DNA of 64,000 bases, from contig DLJQ01000010.1 of the NCBI GenBank assembly GCA_002484335.1, forward strand, positions 91,080 to 155,079, given 5' to 3'. The position numbers and the translations under genes were made by a program. This document shows positions 32,329 to 41,266 of the stretch, piece by piece. The stretch's first letter is position 1. Every line of letters begins with the position of its first letter. The notes under the pieces are model-generated. The model was given only the letters and a program-made list of their open reading frames with translations. It made no database searches and was not told the DNA's origin. Source of the DNA: Flavobacteriales bacterium UBA7612 (GTDB taxonomy: Bacteria; Bacteroidota; Bacteroidia; Flavobacteriales; Weeksellaceae).

Positions 32329-35300
32329 ATGTTTAAAAAAATAATACATCGACCGGTTTTTGCGATTGTAATATCGGTCATTATAGTCTTCGTTGGTTTA
32401 CTTGCTATTGAGCAGTTACCAACCGAACAGTTTCCTCAAATTGCTCCAACAACAGTATCTGTGTCTATTGCATATCCTGGAGCGAGTTCTGAGGTATTAG
32501 TAAAATCATCTTTGATTACCATAGAAAATGCCATTAATGGTGTACAAGGAATGAGATATATGACAACAGATGCTACCAGTGCTGGGGAAGCAACTTTGAG
32601 TGTAATCTTTGATCCAGGTACCGACTCCAATATGGCAACCGTTTTGGTTAAAACCAGAGTGGATCAGGTAATGTCATTACTACCTGAACTTGTACAAAAA
32701 GAAGGGGTTATTGTGCAACCTGTACAGCCAAGTATGTTAATGTACGTTAACCTTTACAGTACAAATAAAAGTATGGATGAAAAATTTCTTTACAATTATG
32801 CTACTGTAAATGTTATACCAGAGGTTAACCGTATTCCTGGTATTGCAAGATCTCAAATTTTAGGAATGAGAAGATATGCAATGCGTATTTGGTTAAATCC
32901 TGAAAGAATGAGAGCTTATGATATTTCGGTTGAAGAAGTAACTAAAGCGGTAGGAGAACAAAGTATCATTGGACGACCTGGTCGTTTAGGACAAAGTTCT
33001 GGTATTGCTGCTCAATCATTAGAATATGTACTTACTTACAAAGGTCAATATACAACTCCTGAAGAATATGGTAATATTATCATAAGAGCAAACGCTCAAG
33101 GTGAAAACCTAAAACTAAAAGATATTGCAAAAGTTGAATTAGGAAGTGAATTCTTCGATATTTATTCAAACTTAGATGGTCACCCATCAGCATCAATTGT
33201 AATGAAACAAAATTATGGAAGTAATGCGAGTGATGTAATTAAAGGAATTAAAGAAAAAATGGAGGAACTTAAAAAAGATTTCCCTCCAGGAGTTGATTAT
33301 AAAATTAGTTATGACGTTTCTAAATTCTTAGATGCTTCTGTAGAACAAGTAGTTCATACATTAAGAGATGCATTTATATTAGTTGCAATAGTTGTATTTA
33401 TTTTCTTAGGGGATTGGCGTTCTACATTAATTCCTATTATAGCTGTACCAGTTTCATTAATTGGAGCTTTCTTCATTATGAAAGCATGTGGTCTAACAAT
33501 AAATCTTGTAACACTATTTGCCCTCGTACTTGCAATTGGTATTGTTGTCGATGACGCGATTGTTGTTGTGGAAGCTGTACACGCCAAGATGGAGGAGAAG
33601 AATTTATCTCCATTTAAAGCTGTACAAGAAGTAATGGGAGAAATTTCTGGTGCGATTATAGCAATTACAGCAGTAATGGTATCTGTATTTTTACCAATAT
33701 CATTCATGTCAGGACCAGTTGGTACATTCTTTAGACAGTTTTCTATTACAATGGCTAGTTCTATTGTTATTTCTGCACTTATTGCACTTACATTAACACC
33801 AGTATTGTGTGCAATGTTGTTGAAGAACAATCATGGTAAACCAAAGAAAGTTACTTTGTTCACAAGATTTATGGATAGCTTCAATAGAGGTTTTGATAAA
33901 TTAACAGGTGTTTATGCATCTTTATTACGTAAAATTGTTAACAGAAGATTTGTAACTTGGACTGTACTTCTTATTTTCTGTGCTGGTATATTTTATGTGA
34001 GTAAAGTATTACCAGGAGGTTTCATTCCTACAGAGGATCAAGGAACAATTTATGCAATTATCCAAACACCTCCAGGTTCAACATTAGAACAAACAAATAA
34101 AGTATCTAGAGCTTTACAGGGAATAGCAGAAAAAATAGAAGGAGTAGAAACAGTTTCTTCATTAGCTGGTTACGAGATTATGACAGAAGGTAGGGGATCA
34201 AATGCTGGTACGTGTTTGATTAACTTAAAGCCTTGGGATGAAAGAACTCATGATGTAAAACAGGTGATGGAAGAATTAGAAGAAAAATCTAAAGGTTTAG
34301 GAGCTACAATAGAATTCTTTGAGCCACCAGCAGTTCCTGGTTTTGGTTCATCAGGAGGTTTCTCTATGCGTTTATTAGATATGAATAAAGAAACTGATTA
34401 TCAGGATTTTGATAAGGTTAATAAAAATTTCATGGCTGAATTAAAGAAACGTAAAGAACTAACTGGTGTATTTACATTCTTTGCAGCTAACTATCCACAA
34501 TATGAATTAGTTTTTGATAACGCAGCAGCAATGCAGAAAGGGGTGTCAATCGGTAAAGCGATGGATAACTTAAATATCTTAATAGGTAGTACATATGATC
34601 AAGGTTTCATCCGTTTTGGACAATTTTTTAAAGTGTATGTTCAAGCATCACCAGAATTTAGAAAATTACCAACTGATGTTATGAAGCTTTATGTGAAAAA
34701 TGACCGTGATGAAATGGTACCTTATTCATCATTCATGACAATGAAGAAGAAACAAGGTCCTAATGAGATTACACGTTATAACATGTACAATTCTGCTGCA
34801 ATTAGAGGTTTACCAGCTGATGGGTATACAACAGCTGATGCAATTAAAGCAATAAACGAAACAGCAGCAGCAACTTTACCTCATGGTTATAAAGTAGCTT
34901 GGGAAGGTTTATCGTATGATGAGTCGAGAAGAGGAAATGAAGCAATTTATATTTTCATTGTAGTATTAGTATTCGTTTATTTAGTATTAGCTGCACAATA
35001 TGAGAGTTTCATTATGCCATTAGCTGTAATTACATCTTTACCAGTAGGTATATTTGGTTCATTCTTCCTATTGAAAGCAATGGGATTAGAAAATGATATT
35101 TATGCTCAGGTAGGACTTATTATGCTTGTTGGTTTATTAGGTAAAAATGCCGTACTGATTGTAGAGTTTGCTGTACAAAGAAGACAAGAAGGCTTGTCTA
35201 TTTTTGAAGCAGCTATTGAAGGAGCTCAAGTTCGTTTCCGTCCTATCTTAATGACATCATTTGCATTCGTAGCAGGTATGATACCATTAGTTTTAGCACA

Positions 35301-35508
35301 TGGAGCAGGTGCAATTGGTAACCATACAATTGGTGCTTCTGCAATGGGAGGTATGATTTTCGGTACAGTATTCGGTATTATAATCATTCCTGGATTGTAC
35401 TACATATTTGCTAAATGGGCAGATGGTAGAAAAATGTTACAAGATGGTAGCGACCAACATGAAGAGGAAGAATCACCACTAAGCGAAGACATTATTCATT
35501 ATGATTAA
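32329..35508 (+). CDS. RND multidrug efflux permease, HAE1 type (pump 2)
   Basis: A 1059-residue proton-driven inner membrane exporter, with MFKKIIHRPVFAIVISVIIV at the N-terminus. The proton-relay aspartates stand in LAIGIVVDDAIVVVEAVHAK, and the C-terminal half carries GLIMLVGLLGKNAVLIVEFA. Compared with pump 1 it is a clearly separate lineage (for example GGFIPTEDQGTIYAIIQTPPG instead of PMEDDSLFMYS), closer to the AcrB/MexB core type by eye. Its stop overlaps the start of the channel gene (ATGATTAA), so the two are translationally coupled. Confidence 0.96.
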   Translation: MFKKIIHRPVFAIVISVIIVFVGLLAIEQLPTEQFPQIAPTTVSVSIAYPGASSEVLVKSSLITIENAINGVQGMRYMTTDATSAGEATLSVIFDPGTDSNMATVLVKTRVDQVMSLLPELVQKEGVIVQPVQPSMLMYVNLYSTNKSMDEKFLYNYATVNVIPEVNRIPGIARSQILGMRRYAMRIWLNPERMRAYDISVEEVTKAVGEQSIIGRPGRLGQSSGIAAQSLEYVLTYKGQYTTPEEYGNIIIRANAQGENLKLKDIAKVELGSEFFDIYSNLDGHPSASIVMKQNYGSNASDVIKGIKEKMEELKKDFPPGVDYKISYDVSKFLDASVEQVVHTLRDAFILVAIVVFIFLGDWRSTLIPIIAVPVSLIGAFFIMKACGLTINLVTLFALVLAIGIVVDDAIVVVEAVHAKMEEKNLSPFKAVQEVMGEISGAIIAITAVMVSVFLPISFMSGPVGTFFRQFSITMASSIVISALIALTLTPVLCAMLLKNNHGKPKKVTLFTRFMDSFNRGFDKLTGVYASLLRKIVNRRFVTWTVLLIFCAGIFYVSKVLPGGFIPTEDQGTIYAIIQTPPGSTLEQTNKVSRALQGIAEKIEGVETVSSLAGYEIMTEGRGSNAGTCLINLKPWDERTHDVKQVMEELEEKSKGLGATIEFFEPPAVPGFGSSGGFSMRLLDMNKETDYQDFDKVNKNFMAELKKRKELTGVFTFFAANYPQYELVFDNAAAMQKGVSIGKAMDNLNILIGSTYDQGFIRFGQFFKVYVQASPEFRKLPTDVMKLYVKNDRDEMVPYSSFMTMKKKQGPNEITRYNMYNSAAIRGLPADGYTTADAIKAINETAAATLPHGYKVAWEGLSYDESRRGNEAIYIFIVVLVFVYLVLAAQYESFIMPLAVITSLPVGIFGSFFLLKAMGLENDIYAQVGLIMLVGLLGKNAVLIVEFAVQRRQEGLSIFEAAIEGAQVRFRPILMTSFAFVAGMIPLVLAHGAGAIGNHTIGASAMGGMIFGTVFGIIIIPGLYYIFAKWADGRKMLQDGSDQHEEEESPLSEDIIHYD

Positions 35509-36982
35509 AAACAAATTACATTTGTATGCAGGCGCAGCCTGCATACTAATTGCTCTAGGAGCATGTAAATCAATAGATATACCTCAAAAAGAGGAGAATA
35601 AAAATGTGCCAGAATCTTATGGAACTGACACAGCAAATGATAGTATTAATACAGCTAAGCTAACTTGGGATCATTTTTTTACCGATCCTAACTTACAATC
35701 TTTAATACAAACAGCATTACAAAATAATCAGGAATTAAATATCACTTTACAAGAAGTAGAAATTTCTAAAAATGAAATTCGTGCAAAAAAAGGTGAATAT
35801 TTACCTTCTTTAGGTGTAAAAGCTGGAGTAGGAATGGATAAAGTTAGCCGATATACAAATATCGGAGCAATGGAAGCTACTACAGATATAAAGCCAGGGA
35901 AAGAAATGCCAGATCCTCTTTTTGATATGGGAGTTGGAGCGTATGCAAATTGGGAAACTGATATTTGGGGTAAGTTACATAATGCTAAAAGAGCTCAAGT
36001 TCAACGTTATCTTGGAACAATTGAAGGAAGAAATTTCATGGTTACAAATATAATCGGAGAAATAGCAGATGCTTATTATGAACTTCTTGCATTAGATAAT
36101 GAATTACAAATTGTTCAAGACAATATAAAAATTCAAAGTGATGCATTAAATGTTGTAAAACTTTTAAAACAATCTGCTAGAAGTAATGAACTTGCTGTGA
36201 AAAGATTTGAAGCTCAGGTTCTTAAAACTAAAAGTATGCAATATGATATTCAACAAGAAATTGTAGAAGCAGAAAATAGAATTAACTTTTTAGTAGGTAG
36301 ATATCCACAACATGTAGAACGATCTAAAGATAGTTTTGATAATTTAGTTCCGCAAGCAGTTTATGCTGGATTACCTTCTGATTTATTAGAAAATAGACCA
36401 GACATAAAATCAGCAGAGTATGAATTAGCTGCTACTAAATTAGATATAAAATCTGCTAAAGCAAGGTTTTATCCATCTGTAGGTATTTCTGCTGGAATAG
36501 GATATCAAGCTTTTGATCCAGGTTATTTAGTTAACCCTAAATCTCTACTTTATAATTTAGTAGGTGATTTAGTTGCTCCTGTATTAAATAGAAATGCAAT
36601 TAAAGCAGCTTATTATAATGCGAATGCAAAACAAATACAGGCTGTTTATCATTACGAACAATCTATTTTAAATGCATATATAGAGGTCGCAAATCAATTA
36701 GCTAAAATCAAAAACTTACAAGGTAGTTATGATTTAAAATCTCAAGAAGTTGATGCTTTAGTTAAATCAATTGGTATTTCAAATGATTTATTCAAGTATG
36801 CAAGAGCAGATTATATGGAAGTTCTTTTAACTCAGAGAGATGCTTTAGAAGCTAAATTTGAGTTAGTTGAAACAAAAGTAAATCAATTAAAAACTACAGT
36901 TGCAGTTTATAAAGCCTTAGGAGGAGGTTGGGATCAACAACCTTTGGTAAATCCTGATACAAAAAAAGATACCAATAAATAA
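35501..36982 (+). CDS. Outer membrane efflux factor (pump 2)
   Basis: A 493-residue TolC-family lipoprotein (lipobox in CILIALGAC, Cys about residue 22). It shows two efflux-protein repeats: NWETDIWGKLHNAKRAQVQR, LLENRPDIKSAEYELAATKL and C-terminal YKALGGGWDQQ. It starts within the last codons of the permease gene and ends the operon, which a hairpin terminator closes at 37003-37037. Confidence 0.94.
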   Translation: MIKNKLHLYAGAACILIALGACKSIDIPQKEENKNVPESYGTDTANDSINTAKLTWDHFFTDPNLQSLIQTALQNNQELNITLQEVEISKNEIRAKKGEYLPSLGVKAGVGMDKVSRYTNIGAMEATTDIKPGKEMPDPLFDMGVGAYANWETDIWGKLHNAKRAQVQRYLGTIEGRNFMVTNIIGEIADAYYELLALDNELQIVQDNIKIQSDALNVVKLLKQSARSNELAVKRFEAQVLKTKSMQYDIQQEIVEAENRINFLVGRYPQHVERSKDSFDNLVPQAVYAGLPSDLLENRPDIKSAEYELAATKLDIKSAKARFYPSVGISAGIGYQAFDPGYLVNPKSLLYNLVGDLVAPVLNRNAIKAAYYNANAKQIQAVYHYEQSILNAYIEVANQLAKIKNLQGSYDLKSQEVDALVKSIGISNDLFKYARADYMEVLLTQRDALEAKFELVETKVNQLKTTVAVYKALGGGWDQQPLVNPDTKKDTNK

Positions 36983-37002
36983 TTTTAAATATTCTAGTTG
37001 AT

Positions 37003-37037
37003 AAATAGGGTAAGGTCGTATGTAACTTACCCTATTT
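37003..37037 (+). terminator. Terminator of the second RND operon
   Basis: Stem AAATAGGGTAAG / CTTACCCTATTT with an 11-base loop, followed by a T-rich run. Confidence 0.88.
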
Positions 37038-37178
37038 TCTTTTATAAAATATTCTCATAATATTTATTGATTATTATCTGATTAATTATTTTTTATCCTA
37101 AAATAGTCGCTTAGTCTATTATGTGACTATAAATTATTAATAATAAATTCATATATTTATCATAACAGAGAGAAATTA

Positions 37179-37721
37179 ATGACTTTAGATAACATAATAT
37201 TAGAAGCAAAAAAAGGAAAAAGAAATGCCCAAAATGCAGTTATTGAACTATTATGGAATAAAGTTTATGGTTATGTATGGGGAAAAATAAAAAATGAAGA
37301 AGAGGCTGAGGATATAACAATAGAAACTTTTACTAAAGTATTTGCTAAATTAAAATTATATAATCAAGATTTTGATTTTACAACTTGGGTTATTTCTATT
37401 GCACATAATACAATGATAGATCATATTAGAAAATCTCCAAAATTAAATGTTTCTATGTATGATGAAACTCATCTTCTTAATATTTTAGAAGATCAACCTT
37501 CGCCTGAGGAATATTTAATTTTAAAGCAAGATAATGATAAGCTTACAGAAGCAATTGATAAACTAAAAGAACCTTATCAAAAAATTATCGAACTACGTTT
37601 TATAGAGGATAAAACGTATAAAGAGATAGCAGATGAACTTAATTTATCTTTAGCGAATGTTAAAGTACGTTTATTAAGAGCCAAACAATTGTTAATTGAC
37701 GTAATGAAAGGTAATATTTAA
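37179..37721 (+). CDS. ECF-type RNA polymerase sigma factor
   Basis: A 180-residue sigma-70 family factor of the extracytoplasmic function group. Region 2 (about residues 20-90) includes AEDITIETFTKVFAKL and FTTWVISIAHNTMIDHIRK, and region 4 (about 125-178) includes YQKIIELRFIEDKTYKEIAD and the helix-turn-helix LNLSLANVKVRLLRAKQ. No anti-sigma gene follows; the next gene is a lipoprotein peptidase 45 bases downstream. Target genes are unknown. Confidence 0.92.
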   Translation: MTLDNIILEAKKGKRNAQNAVIELLWNKVYGYVWGKIKNEEEAEDITIETFTKVFAKLKLYNQDFDFTTWVISIAHNTMIDHIRKSPKLNVSMYDETHLLNILEDQPSPEEYLILKQDNDKLTEAIDKLKEPYQKIIELRFIEDKTYKEIADELNLSLANVKVRLLRAKQLLIDVMKGNI

Positions 37722-37766
37722 TTTTAAAATTCGTTAGGTTTATATATCTAAAATTAATCTTGAAAA

Positions 37767-38330
37767 ATGAAAAAAATTGTTTACATATTATTATTAATAG
37801 TCATAAGCAGTACATTTTTATTTTCTTGTGGAAGTAGTAAAAAAGTAACTTCTTATAAAAAGACTAATTATCATAAAACTTATTCAAATAATTCTAAGAA
37901 TAGCTCATCAGTAAATTATCATTCAAAAAATTCTAATGTATCTGTATCTAAAGATGCCAATAGACTTTTAAGAACAGCTAAATCGTATATGGGTACACCT
38001 TATAAATTTGGAGGAACAACAAATACTGGATTAGATTGTTCTGGATTGGTATATCTTAGTTTCATGGATGTAAATATCGAAATGCCTCGTGTATCTAGAG
38101 ATCAAGCGAATTCTGGAAGAAGTATTGATATAGAAAATGTAAGAATTGGAGATTTAATTTTTTTTAATACTTCAGGTAATTCTATTTCACATGTAGGTAT
38201 AGTAGAGAGTATAAATAATAATGGAACTATAAATTTTATACATTCCTCAACTTCAAAAGGAGTCATGATTTCATCTCTTGATGAAAACTATTGGAAAATA
38301 AGATTTGTAAAAGCAACAAGACTTTTATAA
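37767..38330 (+). CDS. NlpC/P60 family lipoprotein endopeptidase
   Basis: A 187-residue lipoprotein (lipobox FLFSC, Cys about residue 21) with a Ser/Asn/Lys-rich linker (about 25-70) and a C40 cysteine peptidase domain. The catalytic Cys is in GLDCSGLVYLSF (about residue 92), His in SISHVGIVES (about 139), and a third polar residue in NFIHSSTSKG. Such enzymes cut stem peptides of peptidoglycan; this one would sit in the periplasm on a membrane. It lies between the sigma factor and an outer membrane protein gene, all on the same strand. Confidence 0.92.
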   Translation: MKKIVYILLLIVISSTFLFSCGSSKKVTSYKKTNYHKTYSNNSKNSSSVNYHSKNSNVSVSKDANRLLRTAKSYMGTPYKFGGTTNTGLDCSGLVYLSFMDVNIEMPRVSRDQANSGRSIDIENVRIGDLIFFNTSGNSISHVGIVESINNNGTINFIHSSTSKGVMISSLDENYWKIRFVKATRLL

Positions 38331-38338
38331 ATTCGAAC

Positions 38339-40171
38339 GTGATTAAGAAACGTTTATTAATATCATTATTTTTAGGTATATTTTTATTTATATCGAATTC
38401 TCTATTTGCACAAGTAGAGAATGATCGTATAACTATCGATACAGTAAAAGTTGAAAATAAAAAACCAACAAAGTTTAAAAATTTTTATAATAAACTTTTA
38501 TTTAAGAATAAACGAAAAAATAATTTCCCTTTACAAGTTGACAATAGAAATGAAAAGTTATATGAAGGAAAAATTATTAGAAATATATATTATAAAACTC
38601 AAGATCCTTTTGGATATTCACTCACAGATACTACAAAACGGCCAACCAAATGGGTAGAAAGAGCAGGTAATACATTACATCTAAAGTCTAAAAAATTTGT
38701 ACTAAAACAAAATGTCTTATTTAAAGAAGGACAAAAATATGATTCGGTAAAAGTATATGAATCTGAACGTTTAATACGTACAAATAGATCTATTCGTAAA
38801 GTAGAGATTGATGCACAATTAGTAGGAAAAGATTCTGTAGATTTATATGTTAATTCTATAGATTCTTGGAGTATGTTTGTAACAGGAACAGTATCTAGCT
38901 CTAGGGCAGGAATAAGAATTAGAGAAAGAAATATTTTAGGATTGGGACATGTTCTTGATAATAGATATAGACATAATTATAGTTCAGGTAAATCTCTTTA
39001 TCAATTTAACTATACTGTACCTAATATAGGGAAAAGTCGAATTCAAGGAAATATACATTATTTTAAAAACGAAGACGATTATTATAATAAGTCTATTAAT
39101 TTTGTTCGACCTTTTTATTCACCCTTAGCACATTATGCAGGAGGTATATCTGTTGGACAGATATATTTTCAAGATTCATTAGACTTTAAAAAAGAAAAAC
39201 TTGAGATGAATAATTTTAAATATGATTTTCAAGATTATTGGCTAGCAAGAGCATTTAGAATAGACAAAAATAAATCGACAAGTAATATCACTAATTTTAT
39301 AGTTTCGACACGATTTTATAGAAGAAATTATGACGAAAAACCTATTGAGCAGAATGATCCTATAGATTTCTTTTCTAATCAAACAAATTATATGTTAGGG
39401 ATAGGGATATCATCACGTAGATATGTAAAAACTAGATTTATTTATAATTATAATATTGATGAAGATATTGCTGTAGGTAAATCTTTTGGAGTAATATCTA
39501 GTTATCAAAGAATTCGTAATGAGAATAGATATTATTTAGGAACAAAAGCTTCTATGGGAGGTTTTTTAAGATCTGGATTCTATGGAATAAATATTGAATA
39601 TGGAGGTTTCTTTAATAAAAGTGCTTTTGAACAGCAAACACTTTCTATAGAATTACAGTACATGGCAAAGCTGATGACGATAGGAAAATGGAAAATTCGT
39701 AATTTTGGTAAGCTTAATTATTTGTTGGGGCATAATAGATTGGATTCACCTGCTGATGAATTATCTCTACACCAAGATGATTATCTAGGAATGGCAGGTT
39801 TTAGATCAGATAGAGGTTTAATAGGACAGCAAAAATTAATGTTAGAATATCAAGTACAGACTTATACTCCTTATCAGTTTTTAGGATTTCGTGTTTCTCC
39901 GTTTTTTAATGCTATGTTTTCAGCGATAGGTAATAACAGTAAATTTATATTAAATAATAATCCAGTATATTCTCGATTTACACTTGGAGTTATGTTTACA
40001 AATGATTATTTTGTATTTAATAATATACGTTTTTCATTCTCGTTTTATCCTAATATTCCAGGACAAGGAAATAATATATTTAAAACAAATTCTATTGATA
40101 ATAGAGATTTCGACATGATGGATTTCAATTTTTCTAAACCTTCTTATATTCGTTGGAATCGTTGGGATTAG
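38339..40171 (+). CDS. Outer membrane protein with POTRA-like domain and beta-barrel
   Basis: A 610-residue protein read from GTG at 38339, eight bases after the peptidase gene; it gives a proper signal peptide (IKKRLLISLFLGIFLFISNSLFAQ). An upstream ATG at 38291 would overlap the peptidase gene by 40 bases and put polar residues ahead of the signal. Residues about 80-190 look like a POTRA domain (LFKEGQKYDSVKVYESERLI, then a strand ending VDLYVNSIDSWS), followed by a barrel of the BamA/TamA kind (RIRERNILGLGHVLDNRY, ending in aromatic strands). It may insert or secrete other outer membrane proteins, but substrates are unknown. Its stop overlaps the convergent dinB stop. Confidence 0.75.
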   Translation: MIKKRLLISLFLGIFLFISNSLFAQVENDRITIDTVKVENKKPTKFKNFYNKLLFKNKRKNNFPLQVDNRNEKLYEGKIIRNIYYKTQDPFGYSLTDTTKRPTKWVERAGNTLHLKSKKFVLKQNVLFKEGQKYDSVKVYESERLIRTNRSIRKVEIDAQLVGKDSVDLYVNSIDSWSMFVTGTVSSSRAGIRIRERNILGLGHVLDNRYRHNYSSGKSLYQFNYTVPNIGKSRIQGNIHYFKNEDDYYNKSINFVRPFYSPLAHYAGGISVGQIYFQDSLDFKKEKLEMNNFKYDFQDYWLARAFRIDKNKSTSNITNFIVSTRFYRRNYDEKPIEQNDPIDFFSNQTNYMLGIGISSRRYVKTRFIYNYNIDEDIAVGKSFGVISSYQRIRNENRYYLGTKASMGGFLRSGFYGINIEYGGFFNKSAFEQQTLSIELQYMAKLMTIGKWKIRNFGKLNYLLGHNRLDSPADELSLHQDDYLGMAGFRSDRGLIGQQKLMLEYQVQTYTPYQFLGFRVSPFFNAMFSAIGNNSKFILNNNPVYSRFTLGVMFTNDYFVFNNIRFSFSFYPNIPGQGNNIFKTNSIDNRDFDMMDFNFSKPSYIRWNRWD

Positions 40172-41247
40172 AAAAAATCTTCCTTAAAAGGAATTTCTAA
40201 TTGAGTTCCAAATTTATTATTATTTTCTAGATTAGATATAGCAACACCAAGTAAACGAACAGGTTTATATTCACTATAACTTTCTGCTAATAATTCATAA
40301 CATAACTGTTCAAATAAGTTTTTGTTTTTTATTATAAATGAAGCGGATTTACTTTTAGTCGTTAAAGAAAAGTCATTATATTTTATTTTGATTGTAATAG
40401 TTCTACCAAATATATTTGTTTTAGAGGACCATTTCCATACATCTTCTATAAGTGGAAATAATCCAATCTGTAGTTCTTCTAAAGTTGATAAATCTTTATT
40501 AAAAGTTGTTTCGGAACCGGAAGATTTTCTTATTCTAGTAGGATTTACCTCTCTGTTATCAATTCCACGAACAATATTATAATAGTAAAGACCCGATTTA
40601 CCAAATTCACGTTGTAATTTATCAATTTCTAATTTTTTTAAATCAGAGCCATTGTGTATTCCCATCATTTGCATACGCTCGGCAGTTACTTTACCAATCC
40701 CATGAAATTTTTTTATAGGTAATTGCTCTATAAATTCTGAAGCTATTTTAGGTGTAATTACAAATATTCCATTGGGTTTATTATAATCAGAAGCTATCTT
40801 AGCTAAAAACTTATTATAAGAAACACCAGCAGAAGCTGTTAAATCTGTTGTTTGTTTGATTTTGTTTTTTATTTCTATTGCAATTTCTGTAGCAATATGT
40901 ATGTTTTTATGATTATTAGTAACATCTAAATATGCTTCATCTAATGATAATGGTTCTACTAAATCAGTATATTCTAAAAATATTTGACGTATTTGATTTG
41001 ATACCTCTTTATAAACTTCGAATCTAGGTTTAACAAAAATCAATTGAGGACATTTTCTTTTAGCAACAATGGATGACATTGCAGAGCCAACACCATATTT
41101 TCTGGCTTCATAACTTGCAGTAGCAATAACACCTCTTTCTTCACTTCCCCCTACAGCAATACATTTACCTTTTAATTCAGGAAAATCTCGTTGTTCTACA
41201 GATGCATAAAATGCATCCATATCTATATGAATAATTTTGCGAAGCAT
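40168..41247 (-). CDS. dinB: DNA polymerase IV
   Basis: A 359-residue Y-family translesion polymerase. The catalytic acidic motifs are DMDAFYASVEQRD (residues 9-21) and PLSLDEAYLDVT (about 100-111). The helix-hairpin-helix region has KFHGIGKVTAERM and the little-finger domain follows. It ends in a likely beta-clamp binding tail (TQLEIPF). The stop overlaps by four bases with the convergent outer membrane protein gene. No imuA or umuD-like gene is adjacent. Confidence 0.96.
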   Translation of the reverse strand: MLRKIIHIDMDAFYASVEQRDFPELKGKCIAVGGSEERGVIATASYEARKYGVGSAMSSIVAKRKCPQLIFVKPRFEVYKEVSNQIRQIFLEYTDLVEPLSLDEAYLDVTNNHKNIHIATEIAIEIKNKIKQTTDLTASAGVSYNKFLAKIASDYNKPNGIFVITPKIASEFIEQLPIKKFHGIGKVTAERMQMMGIHNGSDLKKLEIDKLQREFGKSGLYYYNIVRGIDNREVNPTRIRKSSGSETTFNKDLSTLEELQIGLFPLIEDVWKWSSKTNIFGRTITIKIKYNDFSLTTKSKSASFIIKNKNLFEQLCYELLAESYSEYKPVRLLGVAISNLENNNKFGTQLEIPFKEDFF

Positions 41248-41266
41248 TACTACAAAAATACTTCGT

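Noticed and set aside
22340..36982. Acquired resistance island
   Set aside because: No integrase, transposase, flanking repeats or composition change were seen; the pumps look like chromosomal genes.
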